In this document: piece after piece, positions 28,831 to 38,901 of the stretch | How the letters are laid out: each line of letters begins with the position of its first letter | Numbering within the stretch: position 1 is the stretch's first letter | NCBI GenBank assembly: GCA_001942185.1 | Contig: MKJV01000110.1 | Location: forward strand, 1 to 56,226 | Direction: 5' to 3' | Source: Pseudonocardia sp. CNS-004 | GTDB taxonomy: Bacteria > Actinomycetota > Actinomycetes > Mycobacteriales > Pseudonocardiaceae | DNA: 56,226 nucleotides | Made by a program: the position numbers and the translations under genes | Notes under the pieces: model-generated | The model's input: the letters and a program-made list of their open reading frames with translations, nothing else | Database searches by the model: none | Told to the model about the DNA's origin: nothing

Positions 28831-29891
28831 GAGGGTGCTCCTGGTTCCTGCGCGACGTGCGGCAAGCGAGGTGTGGTCTGGGCATCGGGCCCGCCGGCCG
28901 GTGCGGCCGGGGCGGCGCGCCGCCATCCGCCGCTCATCGGCGGGCAGGCGACGAGGTGGTGGCGTTCGACGACCGTCAGCGGTGGCGCGTCCGTCCGGCA
29001 CCGTTCCTCGGCGATCGGGCACCGGCCGGCGAGCCGGCAGCCTGCCGGCAGGTCGATCGGGCTGGGCGGCTCCCCGGACAGCCGGAACCGCTCGCGCCGG
29101 ACGCCGTACTCGGCGGTGGGCGCGGCGGTGAGCAGCGCCTTCGTGTAGGGGTGAGTCGGGTGGGCGAACACCTGCTCCGTCTGCCCCTGCTCGACGATCG
29201 TGCCGAGGTACATCACCACGACGCGGTGCGCGATGCGCTGCACCACCTGCAGATCGTGGGTGATGAACAGGTAGGCGATCCCGCGTTCCTGCTGCACCTG
29301 CTGCAGGAGCTCGATGACCTGCCCGCGTACCGAGACGTCCAGCGAGGCAGTCGGCTCGTCGAGCAGGATCAGTTCCGGGTCGACAGCGAGCGCACGCGCG
29401 ATTCCCACCCGCTGGCGCTGCCCGCCGCTGAGCTGGTGCGGCCACCGGTCCAGATGCTCGGCAGCGAGGCCGACAGCCTCGAGCAGCTCCCGTACTCGGG
29501 TCTCCCGGTCGGCGCGCGACATCCGCAGGTGCAGCACCAATGGTTCGTCCAGGATCGCCCGCACCGTCATCCGCGGATTCAGCGACGAGTTGGGGTCCTG
29601 GAAGACCATCTGGAGCTTGCCGTAGAGCCGCGACAGCTTCCGGCGCCGCAACCCGCCCAGCGCCCGGCCGCCCAGCCACGCGCCGCCCGAGGTCGGCTCC
29701 ACCAGCCGCGCGATGCAGCGCGCGACGGTCGACTTCCCCGACCCGCTCTCCCCGACCAGCGCGACGGTCTCGCCGCGGCGCACCTCGAGGTCGATCCCGT
29801 CGATCGCGGTGAGGCGTGCCGTGCGGCCCGCGTTGCGTACATGGAACTCCTTGCGGAGATCCTGCACGTCCAGCAGCACGTCGGAGCTCAT
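28827..29891 (-). CDS. ABC transporter ATP-binding protein (DppF/OppF-like)
   Basis: An intact 354-residue ATPase with Walker A VGESGSGKSTV, Q-loop FQDPNSSLNPRMTVR, signature LSGGQRQRVGIARAL, Walker B LILLDEPTASLDVS and H-loop FITHDLQVVQ. The C-terminal oligopeptide/dipeptide motif CRLAGRCPIAEERCRTDAPP has the four cysteines that can hold a 4Fe-4S cluster in this subfamily. Its start overlaps the OppD stop by four bases and its stop overlaps the binding protein ATG. Confidence 0.92.
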   Translation of the reverse strand: MSSDVLLDVQDLRKEFHVRNAGRTARLTAIDGIDLEVRRGETVALVGESGSGKSTVARCIARLVEPTSGGAWLGGRALGGLRRRKLSRLYGKLQMVFQDPNSSLNPRMTVRAILDEPLVLHLRMSRADRETRVRELLEAVGLAAEHLDRWPHQLSGGQRQRVGIARALAVDPELILLDEPTASLDVSVRGQVIELLQQVQQERGIAYLFITHDLQVVQRIAHRVVVMYLGTIVEQGQTEQVFAHPTHPYTKALLTAAPTAEYGVRRERFRLSGEPPSPIDLPAGCRLAGRCPIAEERCRTDAPPLTVVERHHLVACPPMSGGWRRAAPAAPAGGPDAQTTPRLPHVAQEPGAPS

Positions 29892-30729
29892 CCGCGGCCC
29901 TCCCCCATGCGACTGGCCGCGATCAGCCTGCGGGTGTATGGGTCGACCGCCGCGGTAAAGATCTGCTCGCACGTCCCGGTCTCGCGGACCACTCCGTCGC
30001 GCATCACGACCACGTTGTCGCAGCTCTGCGCGACGACACCGAGGTCGTGGGTGATGAGGCAGGTGGTAAGGGTGCGGGAGCGGGCGAGCTCCACGATGAG
30101 CTCCATGATGTCGGCCTGGATGGTCACGTCCAGGCCGGTGGTCGGCTCGTCGAGGATCAGCAGGGCAGGGTCGTTGATCATCGCCATGGCGAGCATGGCG
30201 CGCTGCGCCATGCCGCCGGAGAACTCGTGGGGGTACTGCTTCATCCGCCGGCCAGGCTCGGGGATCTTGACGCGCTCCAGCGCCTCTGTGGCGATCCGCC
30301 AGGCCTCCTGCCTGCTCGACCGGTGGTGGGCGCGCCAGACGTCCGCCAACTGCCGGCCGATGGTGAACACCGGGTTCAGCGCGCGCGGGCGTCCTGGAAG
30401 ACCATGCCGATGCGATCCCCCCGGAGCGCACGCAGCTGCGCCGGGGCCAGCGTCAGCAGGTCGTGTCCCTCGAAGTGCACGGCACCCGCGGTGCGGTGGA
30501 AGCCCTTGGGCAGCAACCCGATGACGGCCAGCGCGGTCATCGACTTGCCGCTACCGGTCTCGCCGACGACTGCCGTGATCGTGCCGGTCTCGATCGAGAA
30601 CGACACCGACTTCAGGATCTCGGTGAAGCCGCCCTCGGCGGAGCGGAACCCGCCACTGAGGCCCTCGACCCGCAACGTCTCGCCGCGCACCGCCGGCGTG
30701 GTGGAGGTGGCTTCCGCCTGCACGCTCAT
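29888..30729 (-). CDS. ABC transporter ATP-binding protein (DppD/OppD-like)
   Basis: Walker A VVGETGSGKSMTALAVIG, Q-loop GDRIGMVFQDARA, then signature FSGGMAQRAMLAMAM, Walker B LLILDEPTTGLDVT and H-loop TCLITHDLGVVAQS. One base is missing near 30378, where VFQDA should run on as ALNPVFTIGRQLADVW. The ATG at 30729 overlaps the end of a 26-codon frame that starts at the preceding permease stop; I do not call that a gene. The C-terminal oligopeptide domain of this family is shortened here, ending soon after PYTRRLIAASRMGEGRG. Confidence 0.88.
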
Positions 30730-30802
30730 GACACGGCCTCGATAAGGTTCGGCCGGCGCTTCGCGCTGGCGCTGCGCTGATGATTCGCTCGCTGACGCTC
30801 GC

Positions 30803-31678
30803 TCATCGCCCGTCCCCTTTCTGCGTGATGCCGTCGCCGATGAGGTAGAACGCCGCGGCGAGAACGAAGATCGCCAGGCCCGGGAAGAACGCGATCCACC
30901 ATTCACCCGACACGATCGAGTCCTCCCCGCGGGCGATCATGGCGCCCCATTCGGCACTGCCGGGCTCGATCCCCAGCCCCACGAATCCCAAGGAGGCGAC
31001 GAGCGCCGTCACCCACGACGCGTTGATCGACGAGTACGCGACGAGCGGCAGCACGCTGTTCGGGACCAGATGTCGGCGCAGCAGCCGCACCGGCGAGTTG
31101 CCGACCATCCGGCCCGCCTCGGTGAACTGCCAGGTCTTCTTGGACAGGATCTCGGCGCGGGCAAGGCGCAGATAGTCCGGAATCCCGACGATCGCAACGA
31201 CAATGATCACGTTCCAGACGCCGGGTCCGACCGCGGCGACGATCAGCATCGCCAGCAACAGCGTCGGGAAGGCCTGCATGATCTCGGTCAGCCGGGACAC
31301 CACGGCGTCCACCCAGCCGCCGTAGAAACCGGCCAGCGCGCCCAGGGTGGTGCCGACCACGAACGCGATGCCCACCGCGGCGATCGTGATGCCGACGTCG
31401 ATGCGGGTGCCCGCCATCGTGAGCGAGAAGATGTCGGCGCCGACCCGGTCGGTGCCGAACCAGTGGCTCGCACTCGGCGCGTCGTACACCGGCCCGACCT
31501 TGGTCGCCGCCGGGTCGTACGGCGTCCAGAACAACGAGACGACGGCGACCAGCGTGAGGATCCCGACCACGACGAGTCCCAGCCGCATCGTCGGCGTACC
31601 GCGGAACCGGTGACGGCAGAGCGTCCGCAGGAACGCCACCAGGGACGGCGATCCGACGGCAATGGTCCGCACGTTCAT
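30803..31678 (-). CDS. ABC transporter permease (DppC-like)
   Basis: An intact 291-residue membrane protein with six predicted helices. It has the family's N-terminal segment TMRLGLVVVGILTLVAVVSL, then the periplasmic HWFGTDRVGADIFSLTMAGT and the ATPase-contact EAGRMVGNSPVRLLRRHLVP. The ATG overlaps the DppB-like stop by four bases. The first ATP-binding gene begins 74 bases downstream, the largest gap in this operon. Confidence 0.92.
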   Translation of the reverse strand: MNVRTIAVGSPSLVAFLRTLCRHRFRGTPTMRLGLVVVGILTLVAVVSLFWTPYDPAATKVGPVYDAPSASHWFGTDRVGADIFSLTMAGTRIDVGITIAAVGIAFVVGTTLGALAGFYGGWVDAVVSRLTEIMQAFPTLLLAMLIVAAVGPGVWNVIIVVAIVGIPDYLRLARAEILSKKTWQFTEAGRMVGNSPVRLLRRHLVPNSVLPLVAYSSINASWVTALVASLGFVGLGIEPGSAEWGAMIARGEDSIVSGEWWIAFFPGLAIFVLAAAFYLIGDGITQKGDGR

Positions 31679-32700
31679 ATCCGCACCCTCGGATCGGCCT
31701 GCTGGTAGGCGAGATCGACCAGGAAGTAGATCACTACGTAGACGATCGCGGCGTACATGACGAATCCCTGGACCGCCGGGAAATCCGGCTGCTGGACGGC
31801 CTGCAACGCGTACTGCCCCATTCCGGGCCAGGCGAAGACGCCCTCGACGAGAACCGCGCCCGAGAACGTGAACCCGACCGCACCGGACAGCATCGTCAGG
31901 ACCGGGAGCAACACGTTCTTCAGCGCGTACCGGCCGTAGATTCGGGCCGGCGTGATGCCCATCGCATAGGCGGTCCGGATGTAGTCGGCGCCCAATGTGT
32001 AGATCATGGTGGAGCGCACCGTGCGGGCGATCGGAGCGAAGACCCCGATACCGAGCGTCAGCACTGGCAGCGCCAGCTGCTGGAACGCCGCTGTCGCGGT
32101 GTCGAGGCGGCCGGTGAGCACCGAGTCGATCACGAGGAAGCCGCTGATCTGCTCGGGCGGCGACGTACCGATGGGCAGCCGGCCGACCGGCCCTGGCGCG
32201 GTGCCGAGCGTCACGAAGAAGATCCAGATGAGCATCAGGCCGACCCAGAAGTGCGGCATGGCCAGCCCGCTGATGGTGAGGAAGCGCAAGAACCGGTCCA
32301 GCAGACTGCCCTGCCGGACCGCGGCGACGATGCCGAGGGCGATGCCGACGAGCGCGCCGCAGACGATTGCGTACGTCGCCAGCTCCAGGGTCGCGGGCAA
32401 CTTGCGCAACAGGTCTTCGGCGACCGGCTGGCCCGTCGAGAAGCTCGTGCCCAGATCGCCCCGCGCCAGCTGCCCGACGAAAGTCAGATATTGCTCCGGG
32501 ATCGACGTGTCGAGACCGAGGCGGGCCCGCACCACGTCACGGGTCGACTCATCGGCGTCCGAGGCGACGTACAGGTTCGTGGGGTCCGGCGAGACCACGC
32601 GGGCCAGCAGGAACGTCACCGTGACCACCCCGAAGATCACGGCGAGGCTGCTGAGCAGGCGCACCGCGATCTTCCGGATCAGCATGCCGTGGCTGCGCAT
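31675..32700 (-). CDS. ABC transporter permease (DppB-like)
   Basis: An intact 341-residue permease: MRSHGMLIRKIAVRLLSSLA, then the family motif GLDTSIPEQYLTFVGQLARG and DLGTSFSTGQPVAEDLLRKL, and the cytoplasmic loop YIRTAYAMGITPARIYGRYA that docks with the ATPases. The ATG shares one base with the stop of the dihydropyrimidinase-like gene (TGATG), so enzyme and importer are coupled. Confidence 0.92.
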   Translation of the reverse strand: MRSHGMLIRKIAVRLLSSLAVIFGVVTVTFLLARVVSPDPTNLYVASDADESTRDVVRARLGLDTSIPEQYLTFVGQLARGDLGTSFSTGQPVAEDLLRKLPATLELATYAIVCGALVGIALGIVAAVRQGSLLDRFLRFLTISGLAMPHFWVGLMLIWIFFVTLGTAPGPVGRLPIGTSPPEQISGFLVIDSVLTGRLDTATAAFQQLALPVLTLGIGVFAPIARTVRSTMIYTLGADYIRTAYAMGITPARIYGRYALKNVLLPVLTMLSGAVGFTFSGAVLVEGVFAWPGMGQYALQAVQQPDFPAVQGFVMYAAIVYVVIYFLVDLAYQQADPRVRI

Positions 32701-34100
32701 CAGCCCAGGACCGTGCCCTTGGCCACCGCCGGGTCCAGCGTGCGGCGCACCAGCTTCCCGGCCATGACGTCGTCGACCATCGTGTCCCGCTCGACGGCCA
32801 GCCTGCCGCCCAGCACCACGTGCGACGCCCAGCCGGACACCGTGCGGCCGGTCCATGGGCTGAAGTTGCCCTCGTGCATCTTCGCCGGGTCGATCACCCG
32901 GGTGTCCTCGGGGTCGAGGATGACGTAGTCGGCGTCGGACCCGACCGCGACCGCGCCCTTCTTCGGGTACAGCCCGAAGATTTTGGCGCAGTTCTCGGAG
33001 GTGACCTCGGCGAGGCGTTTCAGCCCGATCCGACGGTTGTGGACCATCTCGGTGTAGAGGATCGGCATCTTGGGCTCAACACCGGTCACGCCCCCGTAGG
33101 CGTCGGTGATGGTCCGGAAGCCCATCTTGTCCTCCCATGTCGGGCAGGCTCCGTCAGTCCCGAAGGTGTGGATGGCCCCGTCCTCGATGCCCTGCCACAG
33201 CCCTTCGACGTCCTCCTCCCACTTCAGCGAGGGGTAGAGGTGGTAGCGCTCGCCGTCGGGCTCCGCGTAGGACTTGGCCGTCACGAGCGCCAGTGGCAGG
33301 AGCGTCTCGCCGTAGACCGGGAACCCGTCGGTCCGGTAGTTGCGGATCGCCTCGACGCCGACCTTCGCTGTCACGTGGTGGAAGTAGATCGGCGTATTCG
33401 GGACGTATGTTGACATCCGCAGCACGCGGTTGAACGACAGATCCTCCGACAGCACACTGTGCACGTCCGGCATGTAGACCAGATCGGTCTTGCCGGCCTC
33501 GATGTGCTTGCGGTACTCGTGCATCACGAGCTCGTTGTCCTCGCCGTGCACGTCGACGATTCCGCCGTGCTCGGATGCAAGTTTCATAATGTCGTGCAGC
33601 GTGCCGCCGGTGGTCATGTGCCCTTCCCGACCGGGCTTGATGTCGGTGGTGAACACCTTGAAGCTGGGAAAGCCCATCTCGATGAGCTGCGGGATCTGGG
33701 CGATCGCATCGTCGGGCATGCTGTCGTTGAGATGCTGGTGGAACGCGTAGTTCGTGTAGCAGGTCCCGTCCCACTCCTCGACGGTGGCCTGCATGTTCTC
33801 CACCGGCCGCGGACCCGGCCTCGCGAAGTCGATCATCGTCGTCATGCCGCCGTGCAGCGCGGCCCGGGAGATGGCCTCGCGGCCCTGACCCTCCCAGCCC
33901 TCCGGCCGAATGGTGTGGATGTGCGGGTCGATCCCGCCGGGGAGCAGGATCAGGGCGCTCGCGTCGATCGTCCGCGCGGCGTCGGGGAGACCACCCGGCC
34001 GGGCGAGCACGGCCGTCACCTCGCCCTGCACGCCGACATCGAGCAACTGCGGCCCGTCGGGCGTCACCACGGTCGCCCCGGTGATGGCCAGATCAAGCAT
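32700..34100 (-). CDS. Dihydropyrimidinase/hydantoinase-like cyclic amidohydrolase
   Basis: An intact 466-residue enzyme. Metal-binding DPHIH occurs near residue 57 (LLPGGIDPHIHTI); the carbamylated Lys should lie in GFPSFKVFTTD; further ligands fall in DVHGEDNELVMHEY and PIYFHHVTAK; the final Asp is in HTFGTDGACPTWEDK. ATG 34100 has GGAGG upstream. The family opens cyclic diamides such as hydantoin and dihydropyrimidines at the amide bond. It heads the operon that also encodes the importer and the RutA-like oxygenase. Confidence 0.9.
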   Translation of the reverse strand: MLDLAITGATVVTPDGPQLLDVGVQGEVTAVLARPGGLPDAARTIDASALILLPGGIDPHIHTIRPEGWEGQGREAISRAALHGGMTTMIDFARPGPRPVENMQATVEEWDGTCYTNYAFHQHLNDSMPDDAIAQIPQLIEMGFPSFKVFTTDIKPGREGHMTTGGTLHDIMKLASEHGGIVDVHGEDNELVMHEYRKHIEAGKTDLVYMPDVHSVLSEDLSFNRVLRMSTYVPNTPIYFHHVTAKVGVEAIRNYRTDGFPVYGETLLPLALVTAKSYAEPDGERYHLYPSLKWEEDVEGLWQGIEDGAIHTFGTDGACPTWEDKMGFRTITDAYGGVTGVEPKMPILYTEMVHNRRIGLKRLAEVTSENCAKIFGLYPKKGAVAVGSDADYVILDPEDTRVIDPAKMHEGNFSPWTGRTVSGWASHVVLGGRLAVERDTMVDDVMAGKLVRRTLDPAVAKGTVLG

Positions 34101-34437
34101 GTGCCGAGCCTCCTTCGTCCGCCAATCCGATCCGGATGAACGCATTACAGATCCGCCGCGCGTCGATTCCGTGCACGCCGACTTCTACGCACACCCTTTC
34201 CACGCAGCAATGCGCTGGGCACGCCGACTCCGGAGTCGATCGTCCGGTTCATCCCGGGCCGCGGTGCCGACCACCCAATAAAAGTCGATCCGCCGCGTCA
34301 TCGGGTGAGGACGATGTTTCCGTCCGGTAAGCAAATCGGCAGTGAGATTTACGATGCGCGACAGCGGAAATTCCGCTCCGCCCTCGAAAGGATGGAACGT
34401 CGCCTTGTGACGCGATGGTTACGCCACCATGTTTCGG
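34101..34437. other. 337-bp intergenic region, presumed promoter of the hydantoinase operon
   Basis: No gene is evident. The stretch is visibly more AT-rich than its surroundings (for example CAATAAAAGTCGATCC near 34278 and GCAAATCGGCAGTGAGATTT near 34331). It separates the GntR stop from the hydantoinase start on the same strand, so an operon promoter is expected. I could not assign a clear -35/-10 pair or a copy of the GGTCGGACC operator seen upstream of the GntR gene. Confidence 0.5.
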
Positions 34438-35204
34438 CTACTTCGGCCTGGGGTCGCGAACGGTCGGAAGCTCCGCCATCGAGGCGATCTCCGACGAGTA
34501 GAGGTACATCTGGCTGGGCGAGAAGATGTAGGACTGCAGGTCCTCGAGGTGCTCCCGCATCTGGCGTTCGGCGCGGTCGACGTCCCGCTCCATCACTGCT
34601 TGCAGGATCGCGTGGTGCTGGGCGCGCTGGCTATCGCGGGCCCCGGGCAGCCGCAACGCCTGCTCGTTGATCAGCCGCCATAGCGGGTGCTGCTCGATGT
34701 TGACCAGCTGGCTCACCACGGAGCTGAGCATCGCGTTGCCACTGCAGGCCGCGAGCTCGGCGTGGAAGTTGAGCCCACCGTGGAGGCTGATCTGCTGCAC
34801 GCCGTCGTCGGTGTATCGCAACAGCTCCTGCAGGCCGGCGATCTGGTCATCGGTCGCCCGCTCCGCGGCCATGCGGGTGGTGAGCGGCTCGAGCATCCGG
34901 CGGCTCTCGATCAGCTCCCGCGGATCGCCTCGCAGCACCGCGTCCTTGGCGTCGATGACCGGCGACGTCGGCTCCGCCACGTAGATGCCGTCACCGTGCC
35001 GGATCGAGACCGCCCCGATCAGCTCCAGAACCAGCAACGCCTCCCGGACGGTCTGCCGCGAGACACCCTTGGCCAGCGCCAGGTCGCGCTCGGCGGCAGC
35101 CGCTGACCGGCCGCGAGCTCGCCGGAGCCGATCGAGGTCAGGATGCCGTGGGCGACGTCGATGTAGCGCCGCTGCGACGCGCCGGATTGGTCCGACCTGG
35201 CCAT
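34438..35204 (-). CDS. GntR family regulator (FadR/FCD subfamily)
   Basis: The winged helix reads YIDVAHGILTSIGSGELAAG, then ERDLALAKGVSRQTVREALL with VLELIGAVSIRHGDGIYVAE. The FCD ligand domain includes FHAELAACSGNAMLSSVVSQ and QHHAILQAVMERDVDRAERQ with MREHL, whose Asp/His residues bind a metal in this family. One base is missing near 35098 (GQRLP to AERDLALAKG). The ATG at 35204 is followed upstream by three operator-like sites. It lies between the two operons of the island and probably controls one or both. Confidence 0.9.
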
Positions 35205-35223
35205 GCCCAGATATTAGGCCACT

Positions 35224-35277
35224 GGTCGGACGATGGGAAGACAGCGGTCGGACCACTCTTGGATGGCCGGTCCGACC
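35224..35277. promoter_or_regulatory. Three phased GGTCGGACC-type operator sites
   Basis: GGTCGGAC at 35224-35231, GGTCGGACC at 35246-35254 and GGTCCGACC at 35269-35277 are spaced 22 and 23 bases apart, about two helix turns each. FadR-type GntR proteins bind short palindromes with GTC/GAC arms, so this fits autoregulation of the adjacent GntR gene whose start is at 35204. The sites end 27 bases before the amidohydrolase stop. Confidence 0.7.
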
Positions 35278-35303
35278 GTTCGGGAGTGGACTGGTGTCCT
35301 CGG

Positions 35304-36556
35304 TCAGGAACCCAACCGGCGGAGCACCGCCGGCGCCTCGCGCACGGCGTCCAGAGGCTCCTCGGCGTCGATCAGCAGGAGCGGCGCCGTGCTGCCCTCG
35401 GTGACTCCCCAGGGCCCGAGCCCCAGGATGTCGGCAGCCGCGCTGGTCACGGCGTCGAGCAGCGCCGCCTGGCCGGCCGGATCGCCCATGTGGCAGACGA
35501 GGCCGGCGAGCCAGGCGACCCGCAGCAGACCGCCCGAGCCGACCGGAGTGAAGGCGTTCTGGTGGTTGTTGCTGGCCAGTGCCACCCGCACGCCCGCGGA
35601 CAGCAGCTGCGCCACCGGGGCGACGCCCCGCACCGCGGGATCGCCGCGCCCCGACAGCCACAGGTCGGTGGTCGGCAGCACGACCACCGACACGCCGTGG
35701 TCGGCCAGTGCCCGCACGCACTCGGACCGCCGCTGCGGCGACATCGCCGACAGCGCGGTCATGTGCCCGACGGTGACCCTGCCGCCCAACCCGGCCCGCG
35801 CGATCCGCGGGAGGACCAACTGCAGCAGCGACGCGTCCGGGTCGTCGGTGAGGTCCAGGTGCAGGTCCAGCGGCAGGCCCCGCTCGCGGGCCAGCCCCAC
35901 GACGAGGTCGAGGTGCCTCCCCGGATCCGGATCGGCGTAGGGGCAGCCGCCGACCACCGCGCACCCGTCGTCGAGGGCGCGCGCCATCCGGCCCTCCATC
36001 ACGGGCCGTTCGCTGGTGCCGTTCTGCGGGAAGGCCACCAGCTGCAGCCGCACGTCCGGGTGCGCGGAGCCGAGCTGCCGGTGCAGCTCCACGGTGGCGG
36101 GGTCGATGTCCGGGTCCACCTCGACCTGCACGCGGGCCGCCACGGTGCCGGTCCGGCGCATCGACCGCAGCAGCCGTTCCATCGAGGGCAGCAGGTCCGC
36201 TGGTCCCGTCTCGCTGCGCAGCCGGCGGGTGGCCTCGAGCGCCGTGGCCAGCCCGTCTCCCCCACCTGCGAACGCGCCGAGCGCTTCCAACCGGGGAAGC
36301 ACGTATGCCTTGTCCAGGTGTACCTGTGCGTCCACCAGTCCGGGCAGCACCACGCGCCCGTCGACATCCTGGACCGATTCGGGTGCAGGTCCTGCAGCGA
36401 CGGAGAGCCGCTCGGGACAGACGGGCGCACCGCGGCCACGGTGCCGTCCTGCACGTCGACGTCGAACAACCCGGTCCGCCCGGGGAGCCGCGCCCGCGTC
36501 ACCCGCCACCGGGCGGACGTCACTGCGGACGGGTCGAGCGCCGGTGACCCGGTCAT
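35304..36556 (-). CDS. Amidohydrolase (cytosine deaminase-like)
   Basis: The core reads VVLPGLVDAQVHLDKAYVLP, where QVHLDK is the metal motif of cytosine deaminase-like amidohydrolases, followed by PLDLHLDLTDDPDASL, VTVGHMTALS and VVLPTTDLWLSGR. A segment SNNHQNAFTPVGSG stands where deaminases have the catalytic Asp region (usually SDN), so the third ligand should be checked. One base is missing near 36428 (VAAVRP to ERLSVAAGPAPES). The ATG at 36556 overlaps the amidase stop. Length is about 417. It could deaminate or hydrolyse a cyclic amide or amidine. Confidence 0.82.
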
Positions 36557-37797
36557 GGCCTGGTGACCGTGATCAGCTCGGCCACCGACAGCGAGCCGGG
36601 TGGCGGCGGCTGCGGGCAGGCCACGGCCAGGCGCAACAGGTCCACGTCGGAGCCCGGGGCGCCGACCAGGCACAGACCGGCCGGGTGGCCGGCCGAGGTG
36701 CGCAGCAGCGGGAGCGACAGCGCGGGAGCTCCGGCGAGCCCGGCGAGGCAGGTCAGTCGCAGCGTGCCGGCCCGCTCCGCCTCCACGGCCGCCGCACCCG
36801 CGTCCCTCCGCGGCGCACCGCCCGCACTGCTCGGCAGCACCACGACGGCGCCGGCGAACCAGTCGTGCAGGCACGCCCGCGCCTCGGCGGCGACCCCGCG
36901 GGCGTCCTCGGCCTGCCCCGCCGTCACCTGCGACGCGGTGGCGAAGCGCCCGCCGACGTCCGCCCCGAGCGCGCCCGGGTGCGTACTGATCCACGTGCCG
37001 TGTGCCTGCCACGCCTCGTAGCCCTGCACCGTGCGGAACGCGGCGAACCAGTCCTCCAGCGTCTCCGGCGACAGCTCGACGGACTCGACGGGCGGGATCG
37101 CGCCGGCGACGGCCAACTCCGACCGCACCTCGGCACACGCCGCGGCCACGTCCGGGGACGCGTGCGCCTCGACCGCGGGGACGATGACCGTGCGCGCCGG
37201 GGCCGCCACAGGTTCCGTCTCGGGCAGCAGCACCTCCGCCACCCGCAGCGCCGTCGCGACGTCGCGGGTGAGCCAGCCGACGGTGTCGAACGACGGTGCC
37301 AGCGGCAGCATCCCGGTGACGTCCACTGCGCCGTGCGTCGTCCGCAGCCCGACCAGCCCTTGGTAGGAGGCCGGAACACGGATCGAGCCCCCGGTGTCCG
37401 TCCCGAGCCCGATCGCGACCTGCCCGAGCCCGACGGCCGCGGCCGACCCGCTGGTCGACCCGCCGCTGATCGCGCCGGGCACCGCGGCATTCGGCGCGGC
37501 GCCGTAATGCGAATTCTGCCCGGCCAGGCTGTAGGCGAACTCGTCGGTGCGCGCGATCCCGGTGATCTCCGCGCCCGCGGCGAGCAGCGCGGCGACCGCG
37601 GAGGCGGTGCCAGGTTGCGGCCGCTGCTCGGCGAGCCAGGCCGGGTTGCCGGCCCCAACAGCATGCCCGGTCACGGCGAACAGGTCCTTGACCGCGACGG
37701 TCACCCCGTCCAGCGGACCCGACCCGGTCGGCCCGACCAGCGGCTCCCCCACTACTCGCCACACAGACCCGTCCGCCCGCCCACTCACAGCGCCCAC
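36553..37797 (-). CDS. Amidase (amidase signature family)
   Basis: An amidase of about 414 residues. The Ser-cisSer-Lys triad is visible: VAVKDLFAVTG (Lys), GGSTSGSAAAVGLG (cis-Ser) and GLGTDTGGSIRVPAS (nucleophile Ser). GTG 37797 is preferred because GGAGG lies six bases upstream; GTG 37788 is possible. The upstream sequence in the same frame belongs to the formamidase and is joined only because a base is missing there. It hydrolyses a linear amide to acid and ammonia. Confidence 0.9.
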   Translation of the reverse strand: MGAVSGRADGSVWRVVGEPLVGPTGSGPLDGVTVAVKDLFAVTGHAVGAGNPAWLAEQRPQPGTASAVAALLAAGAEITGIARTDEFAYSLAGQNSHYGAAPNAAVPGAISGGSTSGSAAAVGLGQVAIGLGTDTGGSIRVPASYQGLVGLRTTHGAVDVTGMLPLAPSFDTVGWLTRDVATALRVAEVLLPETEPVAAPARTVIVPAVEAHASPDVAAACAEVRSELAVAGAIPPVESVELSPETLEDWFAAFRTVQGYEAWQAHGTWISTHPGALGADVGGRFATASQVTAGQAEDARGVAAEARACLHDWFAGAVVVLPSSAGGAPRRDAGAAAVEAERAGTLRLTCLAGLAGAPALSLPLLRTSAGHPAGLCLVGAPGSDVDLLRLAVACPQPPPPGSLSVAELITVTRP

Positions 37798-37879
37798 CGC
37801 CTTCCTCCATCCCGTGCCGCCGAGCGCCTCGACGACCAGGACCACCGCGCCTGCGTCACGTCTCAGCCGTGGCAGGCCG

Positions 37880-38901
37880 TCAGCGGTCCTCGCCGGGCCG
37901 GGCCGCTTCGCGCACGTCGGCCGGGGTCCCGAGCCCGCGCCGGTGCCGTCGGTGTGCCGGACGTCCGCCTCCCACGGCACGCGGTATCGTCCGGCCACCA
38001 AGTCCTGCATGTACGTGTACGGGCAGTCGGTCGCGCCGCCCTCCACCGCGCTGTATCCGCGGTGTCCCAGCTGGTAGATGTTGTTCTCCACGCCCCAGCT
38101 GCGCCGGGCGTCGTCGGCTCGTGCGGGCACGACCTCCGCGGTGACGATGCGACCGGGCGCCCCGTCACCTTGCTCGAGCACGGTGCCGTCGATGTCGCAC
38201 ACCATGGCCTCACCCTGCGAGTGGATCCCCGCCGCGTCCGGCCCGGCCAGGCAGACCGATGCGGTGTACGCGAGGTTGCAGAACGCGTTGGCCTGGTTGG
38301 TGATGCGCCACGCCTCCCGGATCGGGTAGGTGTAGCCGGCGGTGCGCAGGATGACGTTCGCCCCGCGGTAGGCGGCTTCGCGCGCCACCTCGGGCAGCAT
38401 TCCGTCGTGACAGATGATGAGCGCGAGCCGGGATCCGGCCGGACCGTCGCAGATCGGGATCCCGAGGTCTCCGGGGTGCCATGGCTCGGCGGGCACCCAC
38501 GGGTGCAGTTTGCGGTAGTGCAGCCGCAGCTCGCCACGATCGTCGACCACGATGCCGGTGTTGTAGGGCGCCCCTCCGGGGTTGCGCTCCATGATCGAGA
38601 AGCACCCCCAGATCCGCGCTTCGGCGCACGCCGCGCGCAGCTTCCCGACTTCCGGGCCGTCGATGTCGCAGAGCAGCCGGTCGTCCAGCCACGTCGAGGG
38701 GTCCAGGCCGTGCAGGCTGTACTCCGGGAAGACCAGCAGGTCCGGCACCGGGAGCGCCCGGCGGGCGGCACGCACCGTGCCGGCGATGCGGTCCACCGCC
38801 GCGGCCAGGTCGACCGGCTGCGACACGACGGGAACCGCCGCCTGCACCAGGCCCAGCACCATGCCACCGGCCGACGGGTTCAGTCCACCCAGGCCACTCA
38901 T
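37880..38901 (-). CDS. amiF: Formamidase (AmiF-type, nitrilase superfamily)
   Basis: The nitrilase triad is present: Glu in LVFPEYSLHGLDP, Lys in HYRKLHPWVPAEPW and Cys in LALIICHDGMLPEVAREAAY. The surrounding text (IMERNPGGAPYNTGI, GENNIY-like VENNIYQLGHRGYSAVEGG, YTYMQDLVAGRYRVPWE) follows AmiF closely. One base is missing near 37932; restoring it gives the ending DVREAARPGEDR and a stop at 37880. Without it the frame would read into the amidase. The ATG overlaps the previous amidase stop. The enzyme converts formamide to formate and ammonia. Confidence 0.9.

Noticed and set aside
30726..30808. A 26-codon gene between permease and OppD
   Set aside because: It has no SD and encodes a low-complexity Arg/Ser peptide from a GAGCG/AGCG-rich spacer. 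It looks like repetitive spacer DNA.
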